A stretch of 64,000 nucleotides of DNA from Eutrophobius brisbanensis (GCA_038131795.1 JAYPQE010000003.1:930001-994000); one strand, 5' to 3'; numbered from the stretch's first letter, positions 36,373-46,381 are shown. Made by a program: numbers and translations. The notes: generated from the sequence alone by a model not told the origin.

Positions 36373-37218
36373 TTAATGTTCTTTATCCAGTGCAGCAGAA
36401 ATAACCTCCAGAAAATCTTCTTCTGTTTGTACAGTTTCGATTTCCCGGGTTGATACTGTGTATCCGTATTGATTGGCTATGGCTTCATATCGAGGAATTC
36501 GTTCATAAAATAATCTGGGAAATACCCAACGCACAAATTCATCGGGAATTATCTGGGCGGCATATTCCAGAGAATGTTGCTGTAAGTATTCTCCCAGATT
36601 GGCATCCAGGAATTCTTCCCTGTAATACAATGGCTTGGGATCAGCCTCAGCCCGTTGTATTAATGCCTTCTCATCCTCACTACTGGCCTGTATGTAAACA
36701 ATTAACGAATGTTTAGCCAGGTTTTCCAATACATCCTTATCATCAAGTTCACACAGACTACCACTGGCATCATTAATGAAATGCTTATAACCGTAGACCT
36801 CATGGGCCTTTTTTATAAACCTGGGAACATCTTTCATTGCCGCAATCTCAGCATCACGATGCTCATGCTGATGTTCCTTGAATTCCCTAAGTCCAATCCC
36901 ACCCAGTTCCGGATTACCCAGTTTACCCAGGTAGGTCGACAAGGGCTTCAAGTTGTCCACAGTAATGTTATTGACGATATGGATGGAATCGGAAAGTAAT
37001 AATTCCCTGAGGATGGGGATCTGCATGGCCGATGACTTAATATTGTCGAGGATGACCTCATCCATATAGCGTGTACCAATCCGGTAATCACAGGAATAGT
37101 GGAACCAGTTACGTTTACGCAACAGACAGGCGAGCCGGGTCTTCCCCACGCCAGACATGCCAAGCAGGGTAATTGCCTTTTTGTCCCAGTCTATAAATTG
37201 TTTACCTGAAAGCTTCAT
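36373..37218 (-). CDS. P-loop ATPase of unknown function next to metA
   Basis: 281 residues. Walker A is ITLLGMSGVGKTRLACLLRKR near residue 20; next comes WFHYSCDYRIGTRYMDE, like a kinase-type nucleotide or substrate loop. Further features are a His-rich stretch EHQHEHRDAE near 120, a possible Walker B or switch in HSLIVYIQAS, and an aromatic C-terminal half. The opening resembles shikimate/gluconate-kinase-like P-loop proteins but I cannot place it in a named family. It precedes metA by 13 bp on the same strand, so a role linked to methionine metabolism is possible but unproven. Confidence 0.7.
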   Translation of the reverse strand: MKLSGKQFIDWDKKAITLLGMSGVGKTRLACLLRKRNWFHYSCDYRIGTRYMDEVILDNIKSSAMQIPILRELLLSDSIHIVNNITVDNLKPLSTYLGKLGNPELGGIGLREFKEHQHEHRDAEIAAMKDVPRFIKKAHEVYGYKHFINDASGSLCELDDKDVLENLAKHSLIVYIQASSEDEKALIQRAEADPKPLYYREEFLDANLGEYLQQHSLEYAAQIIPDEFVRWVFPRLFYERIPRYEAIANQYGYTVSTREIETVQTEEDFLEVISAALDKEH

Positions 37219-37347
37219 AACTCTATGTCTGCTGAAAAATCGCGTATGCTAACTTAAATATATGATTAAATATATAAGTAAAATGAAATAAACCTTATAA
37301 CAACATGTTTTTATTATATATTTTTGAAACTTAAATCGTAATAATAA

Positions 37348-37734
37348 TCAGGAAATAATTTCCATAAAACTCCCCACCAGGGCCATTAAAACCAAAATGA
37401 CTGTTGGGACATACCCGATTAGCATACCCATTTCCCTGGTTGATGGGTCCTGAATATATGACTTGAAGTAGATAGGCCTGCCTATGATAAATAAACTACC
37501 AATGCCCGCAGCAGTTAACGCATGGGTATAAATACCAGCGATATAGATTGCAGGTATAAATACAATTAGTTGTTCCAGGGTATTTTGCTGCACCCGGAAT
37601 ATACGTTCAAAATTTTGATCTCCCGTTATAGCCGGTGCCTTGATTTGATATTCTCCCCTGGCCTTACCCACCATCCCCTGAAAATAAAGGTATTCGATCA
37701 ATGCAATGATTACTACCAAAGATATATATTCCAT
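37348..37734 (-). CDS. MAPEG family membrane protein
   Basis: 128 residues with four hydrophobic segments. The family signature is in FERIFRVQQNTLEQLIVFIPAIYIAG (ERxxRxQxNxLE). The remaining helices are TAAGIGSLFIIGRPIYF and GYVPTVILVLMALVGSF. MAPEG proteins include glutathione transferases and peroxidases; bacterial members are seldom characterised. The N terminus is itself a transmembrane helix. It stands alone between the metA-ATPase pair and pnp. Confidence 0.85.
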   Translation of the reverse strand: MEYISLVVIIALIEYLYFQGMVGKARGEYQIKAPAITGDQNFERIFRVQQNTLEQLIVFIPAIYIAGIYTHALTAAGIGSLFIIGRPIYFKSYIQDPSTREMGMLIGYVPTVILVLMALVGSFMEIIS

Positions 37735-37771
37735 CTCACTCTCCCTTATATATATTTAAATCGATTATACC

Positions 37772-37799
37772 CCTCACTCCTAACTCCTCACTCCTAACT
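37772..37799. repeat. 14-bp tandem direct repeat
   Basis: Two perfect adjacent copies of CCTCACTCCTAACT (37772-37785 and 37786-37799), followed by a degraded third (TTCAACTCAT), just upstream of the pnp terminator. Non-coding, pyrimidine-rich on the plus strand. No function is evident. Confidence 0.6.
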
Positions 37800-37812
37800 T
37801 TCAACTCATAAA

Positions 37813-37836
37813 AAAAGGGGCCATAAAGCCCCTTTT
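37813..37836 (-). terminator. Terminator after pnp
   Basis: Stem AAAAGGGGC and GCCCCTTTT with loop CATAAA. The minus-strand reading gives a GC stem followed by a run of T, 25 bp after the pnp stop. The A/T symmetry means it could also stop rightward transcription. Confidence 0.85.
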
Positions 37837-37860
37837 GTATATTTTGGGTTTCCCCTAGGC

Positions 37861-39960
37861 TTAGGCGGAGGCTTCGTCCTCTGCAACGGCCTTCATACTC
37901 AAGCGTACCCTGCCCTGTCTATCGATTTCCAGGACTTTTACCTTGACCACATCGCCTTCAGCGAGTTTGTCCGTCACATTTTCTACCCGCTCATCGGAGA
38001 TCTGGGAAATGTGAACCAGACCGTCTTTTCCGGGTAATACATTAACGAATGCACCAAAGTCCATAATTTTGGCAACCTTACCCTCATAAATTTTACCCAC
38101 TTCAATCTCTTCAGTAAGCGATTCAATTCTGGAACGTGCCAGATCGGAGGCGATCTTATCATTGGAATAGATCTTCACATTACCATCATCATCAATATCA
38201 ATGCTGGTACCGGTTTCTTCGGTTAATGCCCTGATAACGGCACCACCTTTACCAATCACATCACGGATCTTGTCAGGATGTATCTTTAACAGTGTAATTC
38301 TTGGTGCAAATTCTGACATTTCATCGCTGGGTTCAGTAATGGCCTCAGCCATCTTTTCCAGGATATGTAATCTGCCGTGCTTTGCCTGCCCCAGTGCCAC
38401 TTCCATGATTTCACGGGTTATCCCATCAATCTTGATATCCATCTGCAATGCCGTGATACCATCGTTAGTCCCAGCTACCTTGAAATCCATGTCACCAAGG
38501 TGGTCTTCATCTCCCATAATATCTGACAGCACTACAAATTTTTCAGACTCCTTGATTAGCCCCATGGCGATACCGGCCACCGGGGCAGAAATGGGCACAC
38601 CGGCCTGCATTAATGACAGACTGCTACCGCATACTGAGGCCATGGAACTGGAGCCATTGGATTCTGTAATTTCTGAAACAACCCGTATGGAATAGGGATA
38701 ATTTTCCATATCAGGCATCACTGCCATAATGCCTCGTTTGGCAAGTCTTCCATGCCCGATTTCCCGACGTTTTGGCCCCATCATTCGACCGACTTCACCG
38801 ACACAAAATGGTGGGAAATTGTAATGGAACATAAATTTATCTTTATATTCACCCTCAATGGCATCGATGATCTGAGCATCGCGGTCTGTCCCTAATGTGG
38901 TAATGACCAATGCCTGTGTTTCACCACGGGTAAATAATGCGGAACCATGAGTACGAGGCAGGATATCCACCTCTGCCTTGATGGGCCTGATGGCATCAGG
39001 GCTGCGACCATCGATCCTGGGTTCACCGGCTATAATTCCACCACGTACAGTTGTGCTCTCCAGGTGCTTAATCACTTCACCAATTTGCTTATCTGTCCAT
39101 TTATCTTCATTTTCCTGAAGGATGGAATCAACGACTTCTGATTTGATTTCGTCCAGGCGTTCTTTGCGACTTAATTTATCTGTGATTGAATATGCCTCAC
39201 GCACTAAATCACCGCATTTAGTCTCAACCAGTTCAATTAGTGCAGTATCTTTCTCAGGTGCCTGCCAATCCCAGGCCTTGGTACCGGCCTCTTCGGCAAA
39301 AGTATTGATATTCTGGATAACCGTTTGCATTTGCTCGTGACCAAACATTACAGCACCCAGCATGACTTCTTCTGATAACTGTTGGGCCTCTGATTCCACC
39401 ATCAAGACAGAACTTTCTGTACCAGCAACCACAAGATCCAGTTCGGAACCTTCCAGACCGCTCAAACTGGGGTTCAACAGATAACCACCGTCTTTATATC
39501 CAACACGAGCAGCCCCAATAGGTCCGTTAAACGGCACACCCGCTATGGCAATCGCTGCCGACGTGCCTATCATAGCGACAATATCCGGGTCGATTTCAGG
39601 GTCCAATGAAATAACATTGGCAACTATTTGTACCTCGTTTTTAAATTCTTTAGGAAATAAAGGCCGAATTGGACGATCGATCAATCTGCATGTGAGCGTT
39701 TCCTTTTCAGACGGTCTGCCTTCACGCTTAAAAAATCCACCGGGTATTTTACCTGCTGCATAGGTCTTTTCCTGGTAGTCCACAGTCAAAGGAAAGAAAT
39801 CCCTGGAGTCATCACCATCCTTACTGGCCACGCAGGTCACCATTACAACGGTATCCCCCATACTGACAATGACCGCACCCGTTGCCTGACGTGCAATCTT
39901 ACCTGTCTCCAGTACGACTGTATTGTCGCCGTATTGAAATTCTTTTATGACGTGGTTCAT
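37861..39960 (-). CDS. pnp: Polynucleotide phosphorylase
   Basis: 699 residues, standard. Two RNase PH domains: the first with LTVDYQEKTYAAGKIPGGFFKREGRPSEKETL, the second with RTHGSALFTRGETQALVITTLGT and NFPPFCVGEVGRMMGPKRREIGHG. A KH domain follows (IRDVIGKGGAVIRALTEETG), then an S1 domain (GKIYEGKVAKIMDFGAFVNVLPGKDGLVHISQI). It degrades RNA 3' to 5' phosphorolytically. It is preceded by rpsO at 115 bp, the usual order, and ends at a strong terminator. Confidence 0.98.
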   Translation of the reverse strand: MNHVIKEFQYGDNTVVLETGKIARQATGAVIVSMGDTVVMVTCVASKDGDDSRDFFPLTVDYQEKTYAAGKIPGGFFKREGRPSEKETLTCRLIDRPIRPLFPKEFKNEVQIVANVISLDPEIDPDIVAMIGTSAAIAIAGVPFNGPIGAARVGYKDGGYLLNPSLSGLEGSELDLVVAGTESSVLMVESEAQQLSEEVMLGAVMFGHEQMQTVIQNINTFAEEAGTKAWDWQAPEKDTALIELVETKCGDLVREAYSITDKLSRKERLDEIKSEVVDSILQENEDKWTDKQIGEVIKHLESTTVRGGIIAGEPRIDGRSPDAIRPIKAEVDILPRTHGSALFTRGETQALVITTLGTDRDAQIIDAIEGEYKDKFMFHYNFPPFCVGEVGRMMGPKRREIGHGRLAKRGIMAVMPDMENYPYSIRVVSEITESNGSSSMASVCGSSLSLMQAGVPISAPVAGIAMGLIKESEKFVVLSDIMGDEDHLGDMDFKVAGTNDGITALQMDIKIDGITREIMEVALGQAKHGRLHILEKMAEAITEPSDEMSEFAPRITLLKIHPDKIRDVIGKGGAVIRALTEETGTSIDIDDDGNVKIYSNDKIASDLARSRIESLTEEIEVGKIYEGKVAKIMDFGAFVNVLPGKDGLVHISQISDERVENVTDKLAEGDVVKVKVLEIDRQGRVRLSMKAVAEDEASA

Positions 39961-40075
39961 GTTATATCCCCAATATTTATCTGATTAAGCTTTGTTTTTA
40001 TCGATCAGTATAGAAAGGTACGAGAAACATACAGATGCTTCTTTGTGATATTAGCATTTTAGAAAGTAGCACTGA

Positions 40076-40345
40076 TTACTTTCTGAGACCGAGTCTGGAA
40101 ATCAGTTCCCGGTAACGAGCAATATCTTTATTCTTGAGATAATCCAGTAATTTTCTTCTGTGATTGACCATTCTCAACAACCCTTGACGAGAATGATTAT
40201 CTTTTTTGTGAGTTTTGAAATGTTCAGATAAATCCGTAATATTTGCCGTCAATAATGCAACCTGCACCTCTGGTGAACCTGTATCACCCGGTGTCAATTG
40301 ATATTCATTTATTACTTCAGCCTTTTGTTGCTGACTTAATGCCAT
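40076..40345 (-). CDS. rpsO: 30S ribosomal protein S15
   Basis: 89 residues: MALSQQQKAEVINEYQLTPGDTGSPEVQVALLTANI, LSEHFKTHKKDNHSRQGLLRMVNHRRKLLDYLK, and YRELISRLGLRK. This is a complete and typical S15, which binds the central domain of 16S rRNA. It lies between truB and pnp in the conserved order. AAGGAGAAGGAA-like sequence precedes the ATG. Confidence 0.98.
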   Translation of the reverse strand: MALSQQQKAEVINEYQLTPGDTGSPEVQVALLTANITDLSEHFKTHKKDNHSRQGLLRMVNHRRKLLDYLKNKDIARYRELISRLGLRK

Positions 40346-40431
40346 ATTATTCCTTCTCCTGGTTCCTACGCCTTCTGAAAGGCGCGTATTTTACCCATGT
40401 GACCTGTTCGGGACAAGTTTTGATCTCATTA

Positions 40432-41355
40432 TTATGCTGACTGAAGGTTTATCAACCTTTTTGGGGCCACTCGTCCATCATCTAAAACCTCACCAATCCC
40501 GATAAAATCATGATTTTCATTGTAAATTCGTAATAATCCTTCAGTAGGGGCCTGTGGCACCATCACTGCCTGTCCATTTTCAATATAACGCGTTATTGCC
40601 CCATTTAAGGTCACTTCAGGCATATCCTCAATAATACTATCCACCGGCAATAACAGGTTATCAAGTGCCTCATTTCCCTGTTCTGCACACTCCAGTATGG
40701 TTTCCAAGGAGACCATCTGGTCACCGGTAAAATTACTGACCCCATTTCGTATTAACCGTGTGATATGTGCCCCGCAGCCAATGTCATTGCCAATATCTTC
40801 AACCAGTGTCCTGATATATGTCCCCTTGGAACAATGGACCCTGATCTCAAACTCATCATCATCAAACGCAATTAGCTCAATATCATAAATTGTTATACTC
40901 CTGGGAGCACGCTCAACCTCTTTTCCCTGATATGCAAGCTCATATAAACGTTGTCCATTTTGCTTTATGGCTGAATACATGGGGGGAATCTGTTGGATTT
41001 CCCCTTTAAACTTCTCTAACACTGCCTCAAGTCTTCGACTGGTTAATTTCGGCACGACAGACTCAGATAGAATCTCACCTGCCTGGTCTCCGGTTGTTGT
41101 CGTTACGCCCAATTTACACCTAGCTATGTAATGCTTGTCCGCATTCAATAAATAGGTTGTAAATTTGGTTGCCTCCCCAAAACACAAAGGCAACATTCCA
41201 GTTGCGGGTTTATCCAGACTGCCAGTGTGACCGGCTTTTCTCGCATTAAAAATCCGTTTTATTTTTTGTAAAACATCATTGGATGTGATGCCTTGAGGTT
41301 TATTGAACAACAAGACCCCATTTACATCTCTTTTTGAGCGGTTATTTTTTTTCAT
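40432..41355 (-). CDS. truB: tRNA pseudouridine(55) synthase
   Basis: 307 residues. The N terminus GVLLFNKPQGITSNDVLQ, then GHTGSLDKPATGMLPLCFGEATKF with the catalytic aspartate in GSLD. KP replaces the more common PL after the aspartate. Later motifs: MYSAIKQNGQRLYELARQG-like (MYSAIKQNGQRLYELAYQGKEVERAPR), SKGTYIRTLVEDIG, and a PUA-like C-terminal domain. It converts U55 of tRNAs to pseudouridine. It lies between rbfA and rpsO. Confidence 0.96.
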   Translation of the reverse strand: MKKNNRSKRDVNGVLLFNKPQGITSNDVLQKIKRIFNARKAGHTGSLDKPATGMLPLCFGEATKFTTYLLNADKHYIARCKLGVTTTTGDQAGEILSESVVPKLTSRRLEAVLEKFKGEIQQIPPMYSAIKQNGQRLYELAYQGKEVERAPRSITIYDIELIAFDDDEFEIRVHCSKGTYIRTLVEDIGNDIGCGAHITRLIRNGVSNFTGDQMVSLETILECAEQGNEALDNLLLPVDSIIEDMPEVTLNGAITRYIENGQAVMVPQAPTEGLLRIYNENHDFIGIGEVLDDGRVAPKRLINLQSA

Positions 41356-41400
41356 GACTGTCTTTTCTATACGCTCGATAAAAGCAAAATAACAAATATT

Positions 41401-41760
41401 TTATTTATCACCTGGCTTAACAAGTGAATCAAGCAGAGCATTCAGGTGGGTTCCACGTTCAATAGATTCATCGTAAATGAATTTTAATTTAGGGACGATT
41501 TTCATTGTTAAATTTTGGGCCAGAAGGTGTCTGAAGTGTCCAGCGAATGAGTTTAGCCTGCCAGTAATATCGTCGCGCGTATTGCTCGCATCTAAACTGG
41601 TAAAATAAATTTTTGCATTTTTCAGATCAGGACTGATATCTACATAAGAGATCGTTACAAGATCAATACCGGTATCGGTCTGTTCATGTTGAATAATTCC
41701 AGCCAGTTCACGCTGAACCAGGTCTGCAACCCGTTTATTACGGCCAAATTCTCTGGGCAT
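41401..41760 (-). CDS. rbfA: Ribosome-binding factor A
   Basis: 119 residues: MPREFGRNKRVADLVQRELA at the N terminus, VTISYVDISPDLKNAKIYFTSL in the KH-like core, and LKFIYDESIERGTHLNALLDSL near the C terminus, all standard RbfA motifs. It assists 30S maturation and cold adaptation. It sits between infB and truB. Confidence 0.96.
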   Translation of the reverse strand: MPREFGRNKRVADLVQRELAGIIQHEQTDTGIDLVTISYVDISPDLKNAKIYFTSLDASNTRDDITGRLNSFAGHFRHLLAQNLTMKIVPKLKFIYDESIERGTHLNALLDSLVKPGDK

Positions 41761-41804
41761 GGCTTTACCTCTAATGTCAGTTCAAGAATACAGGTCGACG
41801 TCTG

Positions 41805-44360
41805 CTAGACGGTACGGGCAACCGATATCCTTTCAAAGACTTCAATCTGGTCTCCAACTTTCACACCGTCGTAGTTCTTAACGCCTATGCCACATTCTGT
41901 TCCTGACTTGACCTCGCTAACATCATCTTTAAAACGCCTTAACGACTCCAGCTCACCTTCGTAGATCACCACATTGTCACGCAATACACGTATAGGGTTA
42001 CTTTTACGTACTACTCCAGTGGTAACGATACAGCCTGCAATATCCCCCAGTTTTTGCGAACGGAATACTTCTTTTACCTCAGCAATGCCTATAATTTCCT
42101 CCCGCACTTCCGGTTCCAACAAGCCGCTAATAGCAAGTTTCACATCATCTATCACATCGTAAATGATACTGTAATATCTGATATCCACCCCTTCTTCAGA
42201 TGCCAGTTTCCTCGCAGATCCATCTGCCCGCACATTAAAGCCGATGACAATACCAGATGATGCCAGTGCAAGATTGACATCAGATTCAGTGATTCCACCC
42301 ACCGCACTGCTTATGATATTAACTTTAATTTCATCTGTTGAAAGTTTAGTTAAGGATTCCACGATCGCTTCAGCGGACCCCTGAACATCTGCCTTGACCA
42401 GGATATTCAACGTAGCACTATCAGCTTCACCCATTTGGGACAGGACATTTTCCAGTTTGCTTGCCTGTTGCTTGGCGAGCTTCACCTCGCGGTACTTACC
42501 TTGTCTGAATAACGCAATCTCCCTTGCCTTCTTCTCATCGGGCACCACAATTAATTCATCCCCCGCATTGGGTGTGCCTGATAATCCCAGGATTTCGACA
42601 GGGGTAGATGGACCTGCCTGGGTCAATTCATGAGCATTTTCATCATAAATGGCCCGTACTTTGCCAAATTCATGACCACTTAATACCACATCACCTTTAT
42701 GTAATTCACCATTTTGCACCAGCACACTGGCGACAGGTCCCCTGCCTTTATCCAGTCTTGATTCAATAACGGCACCGGAGGCTGGACCTTTATCAACAGC
42801 CTTTAATTCCAATATCTCAGCCTGCAGGGAGATATTTTCCAGTAAATCATCTACACCCTCACCGGTTACTGCGGAAACATTTACGAATATAGTGTCCCCC
42901 CCCCAGCTTTCAGGTATAACCTCGAGCTTGGACAGTTCCTGCTTAACTCGCTCTGGATCAGCATCTGCCTTATCTATTTTATTTACCGCTACAATAATGG
43001 GGACATCACCCGCTTTTGCATGCCTGACCGCTTCCTCGGTTTGAGGCATAACGCCATCATCGGCGGCAACAACGACCACAACAATATCAGTGACCTTGGC
43101 CCCTCTGGCACGCATGGCTGTAAATGCTTCATGGCCCGGTGTGTCTAGGAATGTGATCTCACCTAAATCGGTTGATACACGGTAAGCACCAATGTGTTGG
43201 GTGATGCCGCCTGACTCACCAGCGGCAACCTTGGTCCGACGGATATAATCCAATAGAGACGTTTTGCCATGGTCAACATGCCCCATCACCGTAACTACCG
43301 GTGCCCGGGTAACTTTGTCACCTTCCTCAACTGCTGCCTGGGTAATTTCTTCTTCTAGGGCATTTTCCTTGAGTAATTTTGGCTTATGCCCCATTTCTTC
43401 CACAACAACAGCAGCGGTGTCCTGATCAATAGTCTGGTTTATAGTCACCATGCTGCCAAGATTCATCATCACTTTAACCACTTCTGTACCCTTGACCGAC
43501 ATTTTCTGAGCCAGATCAGCAACGGTTATACTTTCAGGTATCTCGACATCGCGAATAATGGGTGCGGTGGGCATTTCAAAGGCATGCTCTGAGCGTCGTT
43601 TAACCACAGAAGGTGGACGCGAAGGCTTTTTCTTACGGCGACCGGATTTATCAGTAGCAACATGCAACTCTTTTCGATAAATATTTTTTTCTGCCGGGGC
43701 CTCTGCCTTACGTGTAGTTTCAAGTAATTTTTCCCTGGCCGCCTGGGACAATTCAGACCCGCTTTCAGACTTTTGCTCATCAGTGGAAGTCTGTACTTCC
43801 TCTTTTACTGCTTCATCAACCGTGGCTTCAGCTGCCTCTGATTCTGAGAACATTTCAGCTGGCTCGACCGCTGCTGGCGCTTCCTGTTCCTGTGCTGAGA
43901 TTTCTTCTGCTGCTTTTTTCGCTTCTGCTTCAGCTGCTTGCGCGGCCAATTTTTCCGCTTCTTCCTGACGTAACTTCTCTTCTTCTAATTTTTGCTGTTC
44001 AAGCAATGCCTTTTGTTTTGCCTCTTCTTCTTCAAGCACGCCGCGTTTTGCATAGGTACGCTTCTTTCTATATTCCACGCTGACGGTTTTAGCCCTTTGT
44101 TTCAACCGGCTTCCTGGCGTGGACACGGGTACTTTAATTTCCCCGACAGATTTTCTCTTTAGCGTAATTTTTCTCGGTTCAGATGATGAATCCTTACCAT
44201 GTTTGCTCCGCAGAAACCCAAGTAGTTCGGATTTTTCCACATCAGAAATGACATCTTCTGGTGACTTTTCAGATATTCCGGCCTCGTTTAATTGTTCGAT
44301 TAAACGTTCGACGGGAATTCCGATCACTTCGGCATATTGGCTTACGGTTACATCAGGCAT
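41805..44360 (-). CDS. infB: Translation initiation factor IF-2
   Basis: 851 residues from the ATG at 44360 (MPDVTVSQYAEVIGIPVERL), with GGGAGAG a few bases upstream. An ATG at 44396 would extend 12 residues further into nusA. N-terminal IF2-N domain, a long Glu/Ala/Lys-rich linker (about 85-240), a second IF2-N (SITVADLAQKMSVKGTEVV), then the G domain: GHVDHGKTSLLDYIRR, FLDTPGHEAF, AVNKIDK. C-terminal domains end in RFKDDVSEVKSGTECGIGVKNY. It delivers fMet-tRNA to the ribosome. Overlaps nusA by 8 bp. Confidence 0.97.
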   Translation of the reverse strand: MPDVTVSQYAEVIGIPVERLIEQLNEAGISEKSPEDVISDVEKSELLGFLRSKHGKDSSSEPRKITLKRKSVGEIKVPVSTPGSRLKQRAKTVSVEYRKKRTYAKRGVLEEEEAKQKALLEQQKLEEEKLRQEEAEKLAAQAAEAEAKKAAEEISAQEQEAPAAVEPAEMFSESEAAEATVDEAVKEEVQTSTDEQKSESGSELSQAAREKLLETTRKAEAPAEKNIYRKELHVATDKSGRRKKKPSRPPSVVKRRSEHAFEMPTAPIIRDVEIPESITVADLAQKMSVKGTEVVKVMMNLGSMVTINQTIDQDTAAVVVEEMGHKPKLLKENALEEEITQAAVEEGDKVTRAPVVTVMGHVDHGKTSLLDYIRRTKVAAGESGGITQHIGAYRVSTDLGEITFLDTPGHEAFTAMRARGAKVTDIVVVVVAADDGVMPQTEEAVRHAKAGDVPIIVAVNKIDKADADPERVKQELSKLEVIPESWGGDTIFVNVSAVTGEGVDDLLENISLQAEILELKAVDKGPASGAVIESRLDKGRGPVASVLVQNGELHKGDVVLSGHEFGKVRAIYDENAHELTQAGPSTPVEILGLSGTPNAGDELIVVPDEKKAREIALFRQGKYREVKLAKQQASKLENVLSQMGEADSATLNILVKADVQGSAEAIVESLTKLSTDEIKVNIISSAVGGITESDVNLALASSGIVIGFNVRADGSARKLASEEGVDIRYYSIIYDVIDDVKLAISGLLEPEVREEIIGIAEVKEVFRSQKLGDIAGCIVTTGVVRKSNPIRVLRDNVVIYEGELESLRRFKDDVSEVKSGTECGIGVKNYDGVKVGDQIEVFERISVARTV

Positions 44361-45876
44361 CAGATGCTCTCCCAGCGTTTTCTTCTTCAGACTCAAACCA
44401 GGGAATACGTGCTGTCATGATTAACTTTCCAGCCGTTTCCTCATCCATTCCTTCTATTTCCATTAAATCATCTACCGCCTGGTCGGCCAGGTCCTCTTGC
44501 GTCACGATACCTTTACCTGCAAGCTCATAAGCAAGGGCTTCGTTCATCCCTTCCATAGTCAACAGGTCTTCAGCCGGTTGGTTATCCACTAGTTTTTCTT
44601 CATTTACAATTGCACGGGTCAAGATGACATCACGGGCACGGTCTCGAATCTCCTTGACCAGTGATTCATCAAATTCTTCAATATCCAGCATTTCATTTTC
44701 TGGGACATAGGCAACTTCTTCAATGCTGGAAAAACCTTCCTGGACCAGGATATTTGCCACCTCTTCATCTACTCCCAGGTGCTCCATAAACATTTTTGAT
44801 AATTCCTGGGATTCCTGTTCACTTTTCTCGTCTGCCTGCTCTACAGACATGACATTCAGTGTCCAACCCGTTAATTCACTGGCCAGCCTGACATTTTGAC
44901 CACCTCTACCGATGGCCTGTGAGAGGTTTTCTTCATCCACAGCCACTTCCATGCTATTGGAATCTTCATCCACCAGGATGGATGCAACCTCTGCAGGCGC
45001 CATGGCATTGATGACAAATTGAGCAGGATTTTCATCCCACATAATAATGTCGACCCTTTCACCACCAAGTTCGTTTGACACCGCCTGCACCCTGGAGCCG
45101 CGCATACCGACACAGGCGCCTATGGGATCTATCCGGTTATCGTTGGCCTTGACCGCAATTTTTGCCCGGGAACCGGGATCACGAGCACCGCTAATGATCT
45201 CAATCATGCCCTCGTTAATTTCAGGGACCTCGATATTGAACAATTCAATCAATAATTCGGGGGCTGTCCTGCTCAGGAACAACTGTGGTCCCCTGGGTTC
45301 CAGGCGTACATCTTTTAAATATGCCCTGAGGCGATCACCCGGCCTGACGGCTTCACGGGAGATCATTTCATCACGTGTAATCAGCGCTTCAGCATTATTT
45401 CCAAGATCAACGATGACACCACTTCGCTCCACGCGTTTGACAATACCACCGACCATTTCTCCTACACGGTCCTTATAGGCATCGACCACCTGGTTGCGTT
45501 CTGCCTCCCTGACCTTCTGGACAATGACCTGTTTGGCTGTCTGGGCGGCAATACGACCAAATTCCACAGATTCCATGGGTTCTTCCACAAAATCACCTAT
45601 ATTTAAATCCGGGTTTTGCTCCCTGGCATCGGCAAGACGAATTTGGTGGGGAGGGAATTCCAGGGTTTCTATGTCATCTTCAACTACTTCCCACTGACGA
45701 AATGTATCGTAGTCACCGGTTTCCCTGTCAATGGCAACCCTGACCTCGATATCTTCTCGATGTCGCTTTTTAGTTGCGCTGGCCAATGCTGCTTCAATCG
45801 CTTCAAAAATAATTTCTTTGCCAACACCTTTTTCGTTGGAAACCACATCCACAACCATCAGGATTTCTTTGTTCAT
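44353..45876 (-). CDS. nusA: Transcription termination/antitermination factor NusA
   Basis: 507 residues. N-terminal RNAP-binding domain beginning MNKEILMVVDVVSNEKGV, an S1 domain (MVGGIVKRVERSGVIVDLGNNAEALI), KH1 (IDPIGACVGMRGSRVQAVSNELGGERVDII), KH2 (AIGRGGQNVRLASELTGW), and two acidic helix-hairpin-helix repeats at the C terminus (LLTMEGMNEALAYELAGKGI and DLMEIEGMDEETAGKLI). It lies between rimP and infB in the conserved order. Confidence 0.97.
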   Translation of the reverse strand: MNKEILMVVDVVSNEKGVGKEIIFEAIEAALASATKKRHREDIEVRVAIDRETGDYDTFRQWEVVEDDIETLEFPPHQIRLADAREQNPDLNIGDFVEEPMESVEFGRIAAQTAKQVIVQKVREAERNQVVDAYKDRVGEMVGGIVKRVERSGVIVDLGNNAEALITRDEMISREAVRPGDRLRAYLKDVRLEPRGPQLFLSRTAPELLIELFNIEVPEINEGMIEIISGARDPGSRAKIAVKANDNRIDPIGACVGMRGSRVQAVSNELGGERVDIIMWDENPAQFVINAMAPAEVASILVDEDSNSMEVAVDEENLSQAIGRGGQNVRLASELTGWTLNVMSVEQADEKSEQESQELSKMFMEHLGVDEEVANILVQEGFSSIEEVAYVPENEMLDIEEFDESLVKEIRDRARDVILTRAIVNEEKLVDNQPAEDLLTMEGMNEALAYELAGKGIVTQEDLADQAVDDLMEIEGMDEETAGKLIMTARIPWFESEEENAGRASDA

Positions 45877-45913
45877 TTATACACTCTCTTCAAAAATACA
45901 AAAATGTTTATAT

Positions 45914-46369
45914 TTATATGTCCGGAAGTATCCTCGCAGCCTCAATATTATCTTCTGCCAGGGTCACTTCTCCTTGGTCTGATTCAATGACGACACATGA
46001 ATCACCCGTATCTTTTATTCGTCCTGAATATTTGCGCCTTCCATCCTGCTTAATATTCAAAGTTATTCTTACATTTTCACCTATATGCCGGTGAAACTGC
46101 TCCAGCGTAAATATCGGACGGTCCAGCCCCGGGGACGAGACCTCGAGGTTATACGTCCCCTGTATTGGATCTTCCACATCCAACACCCCGGTTACCTGTT
46201 GACTCACCAATTCACAATCAGACAGGTTTATTCCATCCTGTTTATCAATGTATAACCTCACCAGCGAATATTTACCCTGCTTGAGATGTTCTATCCCAAG
46301 CAATTCATAGCCCATGGCTGATACAACCGGCGTAATTAAATCCAATAAATTTTTGTTCTGTTTATACAT
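45914..46369 (-). CDS. rimP: Ribosome maturation factor RimP
   Basis: 151 residues from the ATG at 46369 (MYKQNKNLLDLITPVVSAMG). Longer readings would run back through the terminator hairpin. Motifs: YELLGIEHLKQGKYSLVRLYIDKQDGI, DCELVSQQVTGVLDVEDPIQGTYNLEVSSPGLDRPIF, and a C-terminal SH3-like half. It assists 30S assembly. First protein gene of the metY-rimP-nusA-infB-type operon. AGGCGT just precedes the ATG. The hairpin directly upstream suggests expression depends on read-through from the tRNA promoter or on a promoter I cannot see. Confidence 0.93.
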   Translation of the reverse strand: MYKQNKNLLDLITPVVSAMGYELLGIEHLKQGKYSLVRLYIDKQDGINLSDCELVSQQVTGVLDVEDPIQGTYNLEVSSPGLDRPIFTLEQFHRHIGENVRITLNIKQDGRRKYSGRIKDTGDSCVVIESDQGEVTLAEDNIEAARILPDI

Positions 46370-46381
46370 ACGCCTAAAACA

